A stretch of 64,000 nt of DNA from Streptomyces sp. Act143. Lineage in GTDB: Bacteria; Actinomycetota; Actinomycetes; Streptomycetales; Streptomycetaceae. The stretch lies in NCBI RefSeq assembly GCF_003143935.1, contig NZ_QFRX01000001.1, positions 223,129 through 287,128 of the forward strand. Reading direction: 5' to 3'. Below are positions 52,014 to 60,519 of the stretch, in pieces. Each line of letters begins with the position of its first letter. Position 1 is the first letter of the stretch. The notes under the pieces were generated by a model. The model saw only the letters and a list, made by a program, of their open reading frames with translations. It had not been told where the DNA came from and ran no database searches. Both the position numbers and the translations under genes were made by a program.

Positions 52014-53702
52014 GTGGACGAGGCACAGACACAGCAGGTGGAGACCGTACGGCCGAGAGCCGACGTCACCGCGACGCCAGGGCAGACCGGGCGGGCCACC
52101 CGGCCGGCGTGGACGGAGTGGCTGACGACCACCGACCACAAGAAGATCGGGACGATGTACCTGGTCTCCGCGTTCGCGTTCTTCGTCGTCGGCGGCGTGA
52201 TGGCCCTGATGATGCGCGCCGAACTGGCCCGGCCCGGCCTCCAGATCATGTCCGCCGAGCAGTTCAACCAGGCGTTCACGATGCACGGCTCGATCATGCT
52301 GCTGATGTTCGCGATGCCGCTGTTCACCGGGTTCGCCAACTGGATCATGCCGCTCCAGATCGGCGCCCCGGACGTCGCCTTCCCCCGCCTGAACATGCTG
52401 GCCTACTGGCTGTTCCTGTTCGGCTCGTCGATCGCGGCGTTCGGTTTCCTCACCCCGGGCGGGGCCGCCGACTTCGGCTGGTTCCTGTACGCGCCGCTGT
52501 CGGACGCCGTGCACTCACCGGGGCTCGGCGCCGACCTGTGGATCATGGGCGTGGCCCTGTCCGGCTTCGGGTCGATCCTCGGCGCCGTCAACTTCATCAC
52601 CACGATCATCTGCATGCGGGCGCCGGGCATGACCATGTTCCGGATGCCGATCTTCACCTGGAACGTGCTGCTGACCGCGCTCCTGGTCCTGATCGTCTTC
52701 CCGGTCCTGGCCGCGGCGCTGTTCGCGCTGGAGTGCGACCGCAAGTTCGGCAGCCATGTCTTCGACGCGGCCAACGGCGGCGCGCTGCTGTGGCAGCACC
52801 TCTTCTGGTTCTTCGGGCATCCCGAGGTGTACATCCTGGCCCTGCCGTTCTTCGGGATCGTCTCCGAGGTGATCCCGGTCTTCGCCCGCAAGCCGATGTT
52901 CGGCTACATGGGCCTGATCGGCGCCACCATCGCCATCGCGGGCCTGTCGGTGACGGTGTGGGCGCACCACATGTACGTCACCGGCGGTGTGCTCCTGCCG
53001 TTCTTCTCCTTCATGACGTTCCTCATCGCGGTGCCGACCGGGGTGAAGTTCTTCAACTGGATCGGCACGATGTGGAAGGGCAGTCTGTCCTTCGAGACGC
53101 CGATGCTGTGGACCACGGGCTTCCTGATCACCTTCCTGTTCGGCGGCCTGACCGGGGTGATCCTGGCGTCCCCGCCGATGGACTTCCACCTCTCCGACTC
53201 GTACTTCGTCGTCGCGCACTTCCACTACACGGTGTTCGGCACGGTCGTGTACGCGATGTTCGCCGGATTCCACTTCTGGTGGCCCAAGTTCACCGGCAAG
53301 ATGCTCGACGAACGCCTCGGGAAGATCACCTTCTGGACGCTCACGGCCGGCTTCCACCTCACCTTCCTCGTCCAGCACTGGCTGGGCGCCGAGGGCATGC
53401 CCCGCCGCTACGCCGACTACCTGGCCGCCGACGGCTTCACGGCCCTCAACTCCCTCTCCACGATCGGGGCGTTCCTGCTGGGCCTGTCGATCCTGCCGTT
53501 CCTCTACAACGTCTGGAAGACCGCCAAGTACGGCAAGAAGATCGAGGTCGACGACCCGTGGGGCTACGGCCGCTCGCTGGAGTGGGCCACCTCCTGCCCG
53601 CCGCCCCGCCACAACTTCCGCACCCTGCCCCGTATCCGCTCCGAGTCCCCGGCGTTCGACCTGCACCACCCCGAGATCGCCGAACTCGACACGGTGGGCT
53701 GA
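52014..53702 (+). CDS. ctaD: Cytochrome c oxidase subunit I (CtaD)
   Basis: A 562-aa haem-copper oxidase catalytic subunit with 12 segments. Ligands are present: H91 and H404 for low-spin haem a; H402 for haem a3; H269, H318 and H319 for CuB; cross-link Tyr273; plus the proton-channel residues E271 (GHPEVY) and K345. It is a canonical A-type subunit I. It stands alone: no subunit II, III or haem A genes are in the window, so it must assemble with subunits encoded elsewhere. GTG 52014 follows GGGAGGAC. Two DevR-like boxes upstream suggest use at low oxygen. Confidence 0.95.
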   Translation: MDEAQTQQVETVRPRADVTATPGQTGRATRPAWTEWLTTTDHKKIGTMYLVSAFAFFVVGGVMALMMRAELARPGLQIMSAEQFNQAFTMHGSIMLLMFAMPLFTGFANWIMPLQIGAPDVAFPRLNMLAYWLFLFGSSIAAFGFLTPGGAADFGWFLYAPLSDAVHSPGLGADLWIMGVALSGFGSILGAVNFITTIICMRAPGMTMFRMPIFTWNVLLTALLVLIVFPVLAAALFALECDRKFGSHVFDAANGGALLWQHLFWFFGHPEVYILALPFFGIVSEVIPVFARKPMFGYMGLIGATIAIAGLSVTVWAHHMYVTGGVLLPFFSFMTFLIAVPTGVKFFNWIGTMWKGSLSFETPMLWTTGFLITFLFGGLTGVILASPPMDFHLSDSYFVVAHFHYTVFGTVVYAMFAGFHFWWPKFTGKMLDERLGKITFWTLTAGFHLTFLVQHWLGAEGMPRRYADYLAADGFTALNSLSTIGAFLLGLSILPFLYNVWKTAKYGKKIEVDDPWGYGRSLEWATSCPPPRHNFRTLPRIRSESPAFDLHHPEIAELDTVG

Positions 53703-53705
53703 ACC

Positions 53706-54338
53706 GTGTCCCGCGTACTGGGGCTGGGCATCGCACTGGTGACGGCCTCCGGCTGCGTCTGGTACCTGCCCGCCCTCATCGACCTGCGCGCGGGAGCCGA
53801 CCGCCCCGTATCCCGTCGTACGGCGGCCATGGCGTGCCTGACGGGCTGGAGCGCGGCAGGGAGCGTGGCGCTGCTGTTCCTCGCCGGTGCGCGGTGGCCG
53901 GTGCCGTGCGCGGCGGCCGTGGCGGGCGCCGCGGGCACCACCGTGCTGCGCCTCCGCGCCAGGGCGCAGCACCGGTGCGAGGCGCGGGAGGTCGCCCGGC
54001 ACTGGGCGGCGCTGGAACCCGTTCCGCCCCGGCACGGCCGGCCGCGGGGCCGTCCCGAGCGGGCGTTCGCCGCGCTGGTCGCCTGCGGGGTGGCTGTCGC
54101 CCTGCTCGCCGAGGCTCTTCTCATGGTCGCCGGGCCGGACGAGGGGTGGGGGAGGCCCGCGGTCACCGTGGTCCCCGCCGCGGTGCTCGGAGTCTTCCTC
54201 CTCCTCGCCGCGACGTACGCCCACGGGCGCCCGCGCCGGGCACGGCCGGACGCCGTACCGGGCCCATCGGGCCCGAGCGGACCCCAGGCAGGGACCACAG
54301 GCCCCTCCCCGCGGGGCCCCCGTGCTCCAACCCTCTAA
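53706..54338 (+). CDS. Membrane protein of unknown function
   Basis: A 210-aa protein starting 3 bp after ctaD. It has about four hydrophobic segments (VLGLGIALVTASGCVWYLPAL, WSAAGSVALLFLAGA, ALVACGVAVALLAEALLMVAG and VTVVPAAVLGVFLLLAATYA) and a Pro/Gly/Arg-rich tail. The close spacing suggests co-translation with ctaD, so it may be an oxidase-associated factor, though I do not recognise the family. A DevR-like box lies in its 3' end. Confidence 0.7.
   Translation: MSRVLGLGIALVTASGCVWYLPALIDLRAGADRPVSRRTAAMACLTGWSAAGSVALLFLAGARWPVPCAAAVAGAAGTTVLRLRARAQHRCEAREVARHWAALEPVPPRHGRPRGRPERAFAALVACGVAVALLAEALLMVAGPDEGWGRPAVTVVPAAVLGVFLLLAATYAHGRPRRARPDAVPGPSGPSGPQAGTTGPSPRGPRAPTL
54291..54304. promoter_or_regulatory. 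DevR/OsdR-like box (Acg-like 2)
   Basis: GGGACCACAGGCCC, 78 bp upstream of the second Acg-like gene, inside the preceding coding sequence. Confidence 0.5.
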
Positions 54339-54381
54339 GGAGGGGCACTGTTGCGCACCGCGGACCCGTGAGGAGGACGCC

Positions 54382-55389
54382 ATGCAATCCGCGACCCTTG
54401 ACGCCTCGACCCTGGAAGCCTGCATCGCGGCCGCGGTCGCGGCACCCTCCATCTTCAACACCCAGCCGTGGCGCTACCGGCTGGACCCCGTGACCGTCAC
54501 GCTCCAGGTCCGCGCGGCCCCGGAGCGGGGACTGCGCCACGCCGACCCCACGGGCCGAGCCCTGCATCTCTCGGTGGGGGCGTCGGTGTTCAACCTCCGT
54601 GTCGCGGTGGCCCACTTCGGCTGGTGCCCGGTCACCCGCCTGCTGCCCACACCGGACGACCCACGCTTGCTCGCCACGGTCCGTCCGACGGGAACGGCCT
54701 CCCGCTCGGCGACGGGGCACCGGGACGGCCTCTACGAGGCGATCCACCGCAGGCGCAGCAGTCGGCTCCCCTTCTCCGGAAGGCCGCTGCCGCGACAGGT
54801 GCGTGCCGAACTCGCCGAGGCCGCACGCCGGGAGGGTGCCCTTCTCACCTTCCCGGCGGCCGACGAGAGGGACCGTCTGCTCCGCCTGACCGCCGAGGCC
54901 GAACGCCGCAACCGGGTCGATCCGGACCGCAGTGCCGAGAGCCGCCGCTGGGTGCACCGCGACGGGGACGAGCCCGCCGACATCGGACTCCCGCAAGCGG
55001 CCCTCGGCCCCCAGGACTCCCACGAACGCCTGCCCATGCGGGACTTCACCGCGCAACGGCATGTCGGGCGGCTGCTGTCCCAGCCGTTCGAGACCGACCC
55101 GGTCATCGCCCTGCTGACCACCGAACACGACCGCCGCACCGACTGGCTGCGGGCCGGACAGGCGCTCGAACACGTCCTCCTGGCCGCCACGGTCCACGGC
55201 GTGCGCACGTCCCTGCTGCACCAGCCGCTGGAGTGGTCGGACCTGCGGGAGCTCCTGAGCCCGACGCCCGGCCGCGACGGGCATGCCCAGATGCTCATCC
55301 GCCTCGGCTACGGTCCGGAGGGCCCCGCCACGCCACGGCAGACACCACAGGGTCTGTCCGACCCGCCGGAGGAGCGGCAGGACGGCTGA
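54382..55389 (+). CDS. Acg-family FMN-binding nitroreductase-like protein 2
   Basis: A 335-aa paralogue of the protein at 46792-47778. It shares AAAVAAPSIFNTQPWRYRLD, the LSVGASVFNLRVAV strand, QAALGPQDSHERLPMRDFT and the C-terminal LRAGQALEHVLLAATVHGVRTSLLHQPLEWSDLR (in pieces). ATG 54382 follows GAGGAGG. Two copies in one island argue for a real role in redox dormancy, perhaps flavin storage or NO-linked. It ends near a strong terminator shared with the convergent DUF4389 gene. Confidence 0.88.
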   Translation: MQSATLDASTLEACIAAAVAAPSIFNTQPWRYRLDPVTVTLQVRAAPERGLRHADPTGRALHLSVGASVFNLRVAVAHFGWCPVTRLLPTPDDPRLLATVRPTGTASRSATGHRDGLYEAIHRRRSSRLPFSGRPLPRQVRAELAEAARREGALLTFPAADERDRLLRLTAEAERRNRVDPDRSAESRRWVHRDGDEPADIGLPQAALGPQDSHERLPMRDFTAQRHVGRLLSQPFETDPVIALLTTEHDRRTDWLRAGQALEHVLLAATVHGVRTSLLHQPLEWSDLRELLSPTPGRDGHAQMLIRLGYGPEGPATPRQTPQGLSDPPEERQDG

Positions 55390-55403
55390 ACAGGCCGGGA
55401 ACG

Positions 55404-55452
55404 CGCTGCCCCGCGGTGCACCGACGCAGCGGACGGTCACCGCGGGGCAGCG
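55404..55452. terminator. Bidirectional terminator
   Basis: CGCTGCCCCGCGGTG and CACCGCGGGGCAGCG pair over 15 bp with a 19-base loop, between the convergent Acg-like 2 and DUF4389 genes. Confidence 0.8.
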
Positions 55453-55465
55453 ACGCGAGGGTCGG

Positions 55466-56131
55466 TCACAGGTGCTTCTCCGCCCCCGCTGGTTCGGAGC
55501 CGCCCATGTCCAGCCGGAACGGCGGATACGTGTCCGTCATGAGCGCCACGTAGGCGGCGACCCGCAGCACCCACCGGTTCAGGCCCAGGATCAGGTCGAA
55601 CAGGCTCCGGGGGTACCTCGCGGTGACGGCCAGCGTCACACCGGCGATGACCGTCAGCACGCCGACGAGTCCGGTGGACCACCAGCCGAAGTGGAACCCG
55701 CCGATGAGGAAGCCGATGACGATGTAGTGCGGGATCGCCAGCAGCCACCACTTCACCAGCACCAGGCCCCGGGAGAGGTGCTCCGGGTAGGCGATGTCCA
55801 GCCGGGCGGGGTACTCCGGCTCCGCACCCAGGCTGAACGGCGGGTAGCGGTCGGTTCCCAGGGCGCCGTACGAGTAGTAGGCGACCCGCCAACTCCAGCG
55901 CAGCACACCCAGGTTGAAGTCGAACAGTGCGCGTGGGTAGCGCCCGGTGAACAGGATGGCGAAGAACGCGATCACGCTCACCACGGCGAAGCCGGTCCAG
56001 AGGAAGAACAGCACCAGGTAGTGCGGAATGACCAGGACCCACTTCACCAGCCACAGCCATCGCGACAGTGGTGCGTCGAGCACCGCGTCGACCCGGACCG
56101 GACGATCCGGGAAACCTGCCAAGGTCGTCAT
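55466..56131 (-). CDS. DUF4389 tandem-domain membrane protein
   Basis: A 221-aa membrane protein made of two similar halves, each with two hydrophobic segments and a conserved pattern: (V)KW.L.IPHY..LFFL..GF and [22 protein letters not shown]; then [20 protein letters not shown] and [22 protein letters not shown]. This is the DUF4389 repeat. Function is unknown. AAGGAGC precedes ATG 56131. Two DevR-like boxes, carried on a 42-bp tandem duplication, lie upstream. Confidence 0.85.
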   Translation of the reverse strand: MTTLAGFPDRPVRVDAVLDAPLSRWLWLVKWVLVIPHYLVLFFLWTGFAVVSVIAFFAILFTGRYPRALFDFNLGVLRWSWRVAYYSYGALGTDRYPPFSLGAEPEYPARLDIAYPEHLSRGLVLVKWWLLAIPHYIVIGFLIGGFHFGWWSTGLVGVLTVIAGVTLAVTARYPRSLFDLILGLNRWVLRVAAYVALMTDTYPPFRLDMGGSEPAGAEKHL

Positions 56132-56237
56132 GGCGATCAGCTCCTTCACCTCAGGGCCACCGCCCCGCGGGCAGGGCCCGTAACCAGCGTGCGTACGGAG
56201 CGGACGCCGCCGCGAGGGCTGACCGGGGTGGGACCCG

Positions 56238-56251
56238 GGGCCATCGGTCCC
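56238..56251. promoter_or_regulatory. DevR/OsdR-like box (DUF4389, proximal)
   Basis: GGGCCATCGGTCCC, 107 bp upstream of the DUF4389 start. Confidence 0.6.
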
Positions 56252-56322
56252 GAGTCGGGCGCGTCCCTCAGGAACGGCCCGGCCATCGGTCCCGAGTCGG
56301 GCGCGTCCCTCAGGAACGGCCG
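56239..56322. repeat. 42-bp tandem duplication carrying DevR-like boxes
   Basis: Units 56239-56280 and 56281-56322 are nearly identical, each beginning GGCCATCGGTCCCGAGTCGG. The second unit runs into the end of the cyclic-nucleotide-binding gene. Duplication copied the box. Confidence 0.9.
56280..56293. promoter_or_regulatory. DevR/OsdR-like box (DUF4389, distal)
   Basis: CGGCCATCGGTCCC, the duplicated copy with one mismatch, 149 bp upstream. Confidence 0.5.
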
Positions 56323-56768
56323 GCGCTGCCCTCGGGAACGTGCGGATCGAGCAGCCGGGTGCGGGCCGCGTGCAGCCGGTGGGCGACCACCCGGGCGACC
56401 CAGACCGCGACCGCGCGGCCGAACTCGGGGTCGGCCGCGCACATCTCCCGCACGGCGACCGCGTCGAACTCCCAGGCCCGCACCGTATGGGTGACCTCGG
56501 CGCCGAACTGCCAGCGGTGCGGCGGGAAGTGCCAGGACCAGCCGACCAGTTCGCCGTGCCCCAGCGACTCGATGACCTGTGGCCGGCGGCCGGGCATGCG
56601 CAGGTCGAGGGCGACGACACCGGTCCGCACGATCCAGAACCGGTCGGCTCGCCCGCCCTCCTCGAACAGGCGGGTGCCCACGTCGAAGGAGACCTCGCGG
56701 GCGAGGTCCATCAGCCGCTCCCGCTGCTCGGCCGGGAGGATCGCGTCCATGAGCGTGATAGCCGTCAT
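56310..56768 (-). CDS. Cyclic-nucleotide-binding-domain protein without HTH
   Basis: A 152-aa protein formed by one cNMP-binding beta-roll ([49 protein letters not shown]) with an N-terminal helix and a short C-terminal helix ([17 protein letters not shown]). It stops before any helix-turn-helix, so it cannot be a CRP/FNR regulator by itself. It could be a ligand-binding modulator that partners another protein. ATG 56768 follows GGGGAAGAG. A DevR-like box is 119 bp upstream. Confidence 0.85.
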   Translation of the reverse strand: MTAITLMDAILPAEQRERLMDLAREVSFDVGTRLFEEGGRADRFWIVRTGVVALDLRMPGRRPQVIESLGHGELVGWSWHFPPHRWQFGAEVTHTVRAWEFDAVAVREMCAADPEFGRAVAVWVARVVAHRLHAARTRLLDPHVPEGSAGRS

Positions 56769-56886
56769 CGTTTCTCTTCCCCTCGCTCGTGTCCGCTCCG
56801 ACCGGTTCGGCAAGCCGTCGGGAGTGCTGCTCTCACCATGGGCGCGGAACCGGGAGGGCACCACGGACCGCCCGGTCCCGACGCAT

Positions 56887-56900
56887 GGGCCGTTCGGCCC
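56887..56900. promoter_or_regulatory. DevR/OsdR-like box (cNMP-binding gene)
   Basis: GGGCCGTTCGGCCC, 119 bp upstream of the cyclic-nucleotide-binding gene. Confidence 0.6.
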
Positions 56901-56957
56901 GCTGGACCAGGCGTACCGAGCCGCAGGTCCCCGCGAGCTCCGGCCCGGGCGCCGCGA

Positions 56958-58076
56958 TCAGACGGGTGCCTGGTCGGCCGGAACGCGCTCTCCCGTCCTC
57001 GCCGAGAAGAGGTGGACGTCATCCGGGCGGACGGTCACCCGTAGCTCCTCGCCCTTGCCGTGCACCTGCCGTCCCGACGTCCGGACGACGACCTGCGCGG
57101 TCTCCGCGCCGACCTTGGCGGTGGTGTGGAGATAGCTGACGGCGCCGGTGTCCTCGACGGCGTCCACCACGAGCTCCAGCCCTGGTGTCTCCCGGTTCTC
57201 CTGGGACAGGATCTCGAACTGCTCGGGCCGCACGCCCAGGACGATCTCCGCGGATTCCTCGGCACGCGCGGCGCGCAGGGCCGTCCGCGGCAACGGCACG
57301 AGCAGCCCGCCCAGTTCGGTCCCGGCGGTGGTCAGCGGGACACGGAAGAGGTTCATCGCGGGCGAGCCGATGAAACCGCCGACGAAGGCGTTGGCGGGGT
57401 ACCGGAACACGTCCTTGGGCGTCCCGACCTGCTGGAGCACGCCGTCCTTGAGTATCGCCACACGATCTCCCATGGTCAGGGCCTCGACCTGGTCGTGGGT
57501 GACGTACACGGTGGTGGTGCCCAGGCGCCGTTGCAGGGAGGCGATCTGGGTACGGGTCTGGACCCGCAGCTTGGCGTCCAGGTTGGACAGCGGCTCGTCC
57601 ATGAGGAACACCTGCGGCTCACGGACGATGGCGCGCCCCATGGCGACCCGCTGCCGCTGACCGCCGGACAGCGACTTCGGCTTGCGGTCGAGATAGTCCC
57701 CGAGGTCGAGGATGCCGGCCGCCTCGGCGACCCGGCGCCGCCGATCCTCCTTCTGCACTTTCGCGATCTTCAGGGCGAAGCCCATGTTGTCCGCCGTCGT
57801 CATGTGCGGATAGAGGGCGTAGTTCTGGAACACCATCGCGATGTCGCGGTCCTTGGGCGGCAGATGGGTCACGTCCCGGTCACCGATGCGGATGGCGCCG
57901 GAATCGATGTCCTCGAGCCCGGCGAGCATCCGCAGCGTGGTGGACTTGCCGCAGCCGGAGGGACCCACCAGGACCATGAACTCGCCGTCGGCGATCTCGA
58001 GGTCCAGAGCGTCGACGGCCGGGTGGTCCATCTTGGTGAAGCACCGCGTCGCCTTGTCGAAGGTGACAGACGCCAT
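56958..58076 (-). CDS. MsiK/UgpC-type sugar ABC transporter ATPase
   Basis: A 372-aa importer ATPase with Walker A GPSGCGKST (38-46), Q-loop FQNYALYPHM, signature LSGGQRQRVAMGRA, Walker B VFLMDEPLSNLDAK, H-loop VTHDQVEAL, and a C-terminal regulatory MOP/TOBE domain (about 240-372). It closely resembles the ATPases, such as MsiK, that energise many carbohydrate importers. No permease or binding protein is adjacent. It is not in the galactan operon either, although that operon lacks an ATPase. A DevR-like box lies 135 bp upstream. Confidence 0.92.
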   Translation of the reverse strand: MASVTFDKATRCFTKMDHPAVDALDLEIADGEFMVLVGPSGCGKSTTLRMLAGLEDIDSGAIRIGDRDVTHLPPKDRDIAMVFQNYALYPHMTTADNMGFALKIAKVQKEDRRRRVAEAAGILDLGDYLDRKPKSLSGGQRQRVAMGRAIVREPQVFLMDEPLSNLDAKLRVQTRTQIASLQRRLGTTTVYVTHDQVEALTMGDRVAILKDGVLQQVGTPKDVFRYPANAFVGGFIGSPAMNLFRVPLTTAGTELGGLLVPLPRTALRAARAEESAEIVLGVRPEQFEILSQENRETPGLELVVDAVEDTGAVSYLHTTAKVGAETAQVVVRTSGRQVHGKGEELRVTVRPDDVHLFSARTGERVPADQAPV

Positions 58077-58210
58077 GATCTTTCCCCTCCCTGGTGCCCC
58101 TCGCGAGCGCCCCGGCGCGGGCGCACGGAACGAGAGGTGCGACTGAGCGCCGCACCTTCAGGCTCGAACAGGACACAGCGGCCCGGCAGGTCCTCTCCGT
58201 CCCCGCCGAT

Positions 58211-58224
58211 GGGCCGGTCGGCCC
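58211..58224. promoter_or_regulatory. DevR/OsdR-like box (ABC ATPase)
   Basis: GGGCCGGTCGGCCC, 135 bp upstream of the ABC ATPase gene; also just downstream of the DUF1254 gene. Confidence 0.6.
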
Positions 58225-58291
58225 TGCGCCACTGCCGGGACAGGATCACCGGCTGCCGGACCTTGGAAGTCAACTCCTCGTGGAAGGACTG

Positions 58292-59602
58292 TCATGCCTT
58301 GGTGAGCGGCGGCGGGTTCCAGGTGCCGTCGAGTACTTCCGGCTTGGGCGCGTAGAGCCGCATGGTGATTCCCAGCGGTCCGGACGGGGCGGGCAGCCAG
58401 TTGGCCTCCCGGTCCGGACCGGGGTTGTGCCGTGAGATGTAGAGGGTGAGCGAGCCGTCCTGCTGGTCGTGGACCAGGTCGTCGCGGTCGCCCAGGGCGA
58501 AGCGGTTGATCTCGTTCGCGACCTGGAAGCCCTCGGCGTCGTACATGGTGATCGACCAGAAGGCGCCGGCCGGGGGCATCGCGTCGGCATCGAACCGGAG
58601 GAGGTAGTCGTTGTCGCCGTTGACCGGTTCGCCGTCGGCGTCGGCGGCCAGGACGGGGTAGACGGCGTCCTCGGGAGGATTGGCGCCGAGGCCGCCCGCG
58701 GCGACCCCGGCGCGCTTGAAGTAGCTGTTGCCGTAGACGCCCATGGTGTCGAGGGAGGTCCGCCAGCCGTTGGCGGCGACGCCGAAGCTCGCCAGCGAAC
58801 CGAGGATCTCCGTACGTGCCTCCCGGGCGCCGGCGTCGATCTCGGCGAGATCGGCCTCGGTGAACCGGCCGGGGTCGAACCCCCGGCCCGGCACGATGCC
58901 GAGGTTGGCGATCCGGGCCAGAACGGAGAAGTCCCCGATGTGCGGCGGGTTGACCGCCAGCGCCTCGGCGGCCCGGCTGAAGAAGTCGACCGTGCTGAGC
59001 CCGTTCACCAGGGCGAGCGCGTCGGTCGTGATGTCGATGTCGCTGTCCACGCTGTCGTACCGGCGCGGAGGCACCGCGGTGAGGGTGTAGCCGTCCTGGA
59101 CCTTCCGGACGGCCTCGTAGTCGGCCGGGCCGTTGGTCTGCGTCCGGCCGATGATCCACACATAGGGCGTCGGTGCCCGCAGCACCGTCAGACCGTCCCG
59201 GGGAGTGCCGTCGTGTCCGGGGCCGACGATGAGGTAGTCCTGGTCGCCGGTGCCGGTGGTGCGCTGGCCGATGGTGGCGAACACGTCGGTCCACATGTCC
59301 ATCAGCGGGAGCATGAAGTACCGGTCGGCGGTGTCGTTCACGTGCAGCTCCACCGGGCCGCCCGTCAGGTCCAGCCAGGCGGTGGAATACAACGTGTCGA
59401 AGTTCGGCCGCACCACGGCGCGGAACTCCGCCGGGGGGAATTCGCGCAGGTGGTGGAACTCGTTCGGCATGCCGTGGCCCGGCCGGTCCGCCGCGAGGGG
59501 CGAGGTGGCCTGGCGGCGGGTGACGTCCATCATGACCAGCGGGTAGAGGTAGGTGTACGCCTCACGGGCCAGGGACCGCGGATCAGCCGACAGCATGCTC
59601 AT
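58292..59602 (-). CDS. DUF1254/DUF1214 domain protein
   Basis: A 436-aa soluble protein with an N-terminal DUF1254 (VRPNFDTLYSTAWLDLTGGP, RYFMLPLMDMWTDVFATIG) and C-terminal DUF1214 (GAFWSITMYDAEGFQV, DGSLTLYISRHNPG, ANWLPAPSGPLGITMRLYAPK). The two-domain type is found in many bacteria; function is unknown. No export signal was seen. GGAAGGATGAGG precedes ATG 59602. No DevR-like box was seen upstream, so it may not belong to the island regulon. Confidence 0.88.
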   Translation of the reverse strand: MSMLSADPRSLAREAYTYLYPLVMMDVTRRQATSPLAADRPGHGMPNEFHHLREFPPAEFRAVVRPNFDTLYSTAWLDLTGGPVELHVNDTADRYFMLPLMDMWTDVFATIGQRTTGTGDQDYLIVGPGHDGTPRDGLTVLRAPTPYVWIIGRTQTNGPADYEAVRKVQDGYTLTAVPPRRYDSVDSDIDITTDALALVNGLSTVDFFSRAAEALAVNPPHIGDFSVLARIANLGIVPGRGFDPGRFTEADLAEIDAGAREARTEILGSLASFGVAANGWRTSLDTMGVYGNSYFKRAGVAAGGLGANPPEDAVYPVLAADADGEPVNGDNDYLLRFDADAMPPAGAFWSITMYDAEGFQVANEINRFALGDRDDLVHDQQDGSLTLYISRHNPGPDREANWLPAPSGPLGITMRLYAPKPEVLDGTWNPPPLTKA

Positions 59603-60052
59603 GCCCTCATCCTTCCGTGGTGCGACCAGTCGTTCACGACCAGCCGGACACAGCCTGTCGCTGCATGATCCACCCTGCCGGAACGCCCCGCGAGTCGGCG
59701 CCGCTGCACCGTCGGGAAGGCGCGAGCAGGTGCTGGGCGCCTGCGTAACCGCTCTGCCGGCCGACGAGGTGGCCGACCGTCAGGGGGCTCGAAGGCGTCG
59801 CCGGGGGCCGGGCGGCGCACGGAGCCGATGTCGGCACGTATGCCTTCGTCACCCGCATCGACTCATCCGCCTGGCGCCGCGCTCCCCGGTCACGGCGGCA
59901 AGCCCGGCAATCACCGGCCCACCGAGACTGCCGGTGCACGGCAGTGCGCCGAGCGTGCGGGAGGGGGCAGGATGACCGTCGTGCTGCTCTCGTCCTGCCC
60001 GCTCGGGCGAGAGGTAGCTTGGTGGAGAAGGCCTTCGAAGGAGGGCGATGGG
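59603..60052. other. 450-bp divergent intergenic stretch
   Basis: Separates the DUF1254 gene from the NfeD-SPFH pair and must hold both promoters. No DevR-like box, operator-like palindrome or supported gene was found. Short open frames lack ribosome sites. Confidence 0.55.
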
Positions 60053-60490
60053 ATGCCATGGTTCGTATGGCTGCTCCTTGCCGCGACGCTGGGCGTCGCG
60101 GAGTTCTTCACCCTGACACTGGTGCTGGGCCTGTTCGCGGGCGCGGCGCTGGTCGCGGCCGTGGTCGCCGGTGTGGGCGTCGGAACGCTCGGACAGCTCG
60201 TGGCGCTCGGCGTGACGGCCGCGGCGGGCCTGCTCATCGCCCGCCCGGTCGCGCTGCGGTACATGGCGCAGCCGCCGCTGATGCGTGACGGCAGCGACGC
60301 GCTGATCGGCAGACGCGCCGAGGTCGTGCAGGAGGTCACCGCGACCCGCGGCCTGATCAAACTGGGCGGCGAGGAGTGGACCGCTCGGGCCCTGGACGAG
60401 AGTCATGTCATCCCGGTGGGGACACTCGTGGACGTCATGGAGATCGAGGGCGCCACCGCGGTCGTCTACCCCCGTGAGCTTCTTCCATGA
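60053..60490 (+). CDS. NfeD-family membrane protein
   Basis: A 145-aa NfeD-like protein. Three membrane segments (MPWFVWLLLAATLGVAEFFT, LTLVLGLFAGAALVAAVVAG, LGQLVALGVTAAAGLLIARP) are followed by a C-terminal OB-fold (DALIGRRAEVVQEVTATRGLIKLGGEEWTARA split over strands). NfeD proteins partner SPFH proteins, encoded next, in membrane microdomains. GAAGGAGGG precedes ATG 60053. Confidence 0.9.
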   Translation: MPWFVWLLLAATLGVAEFFTLTLVLGLFAGAALVAAVVAGVGVGTLGQLVALGVTAAAGLLIARPVALRYMAQPPLMRDGSDALIGRRAEVVQEVTATRGLIKLGGEEWTARALDESHVIPVGTLVDVMEIEGATAVVYPRELLP

Positions 60491-60519
60491 GCGGCTGAAC
60501 GCAGAGCTATGGAGGCACT

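Noticed and set aside
54260-54274. GGGCCCATCGGGCCC as another DevR-like box
   Set aside because: Spacer is 5 and the site lies inside coding sequence; the copy at 54291 nearby fits better.
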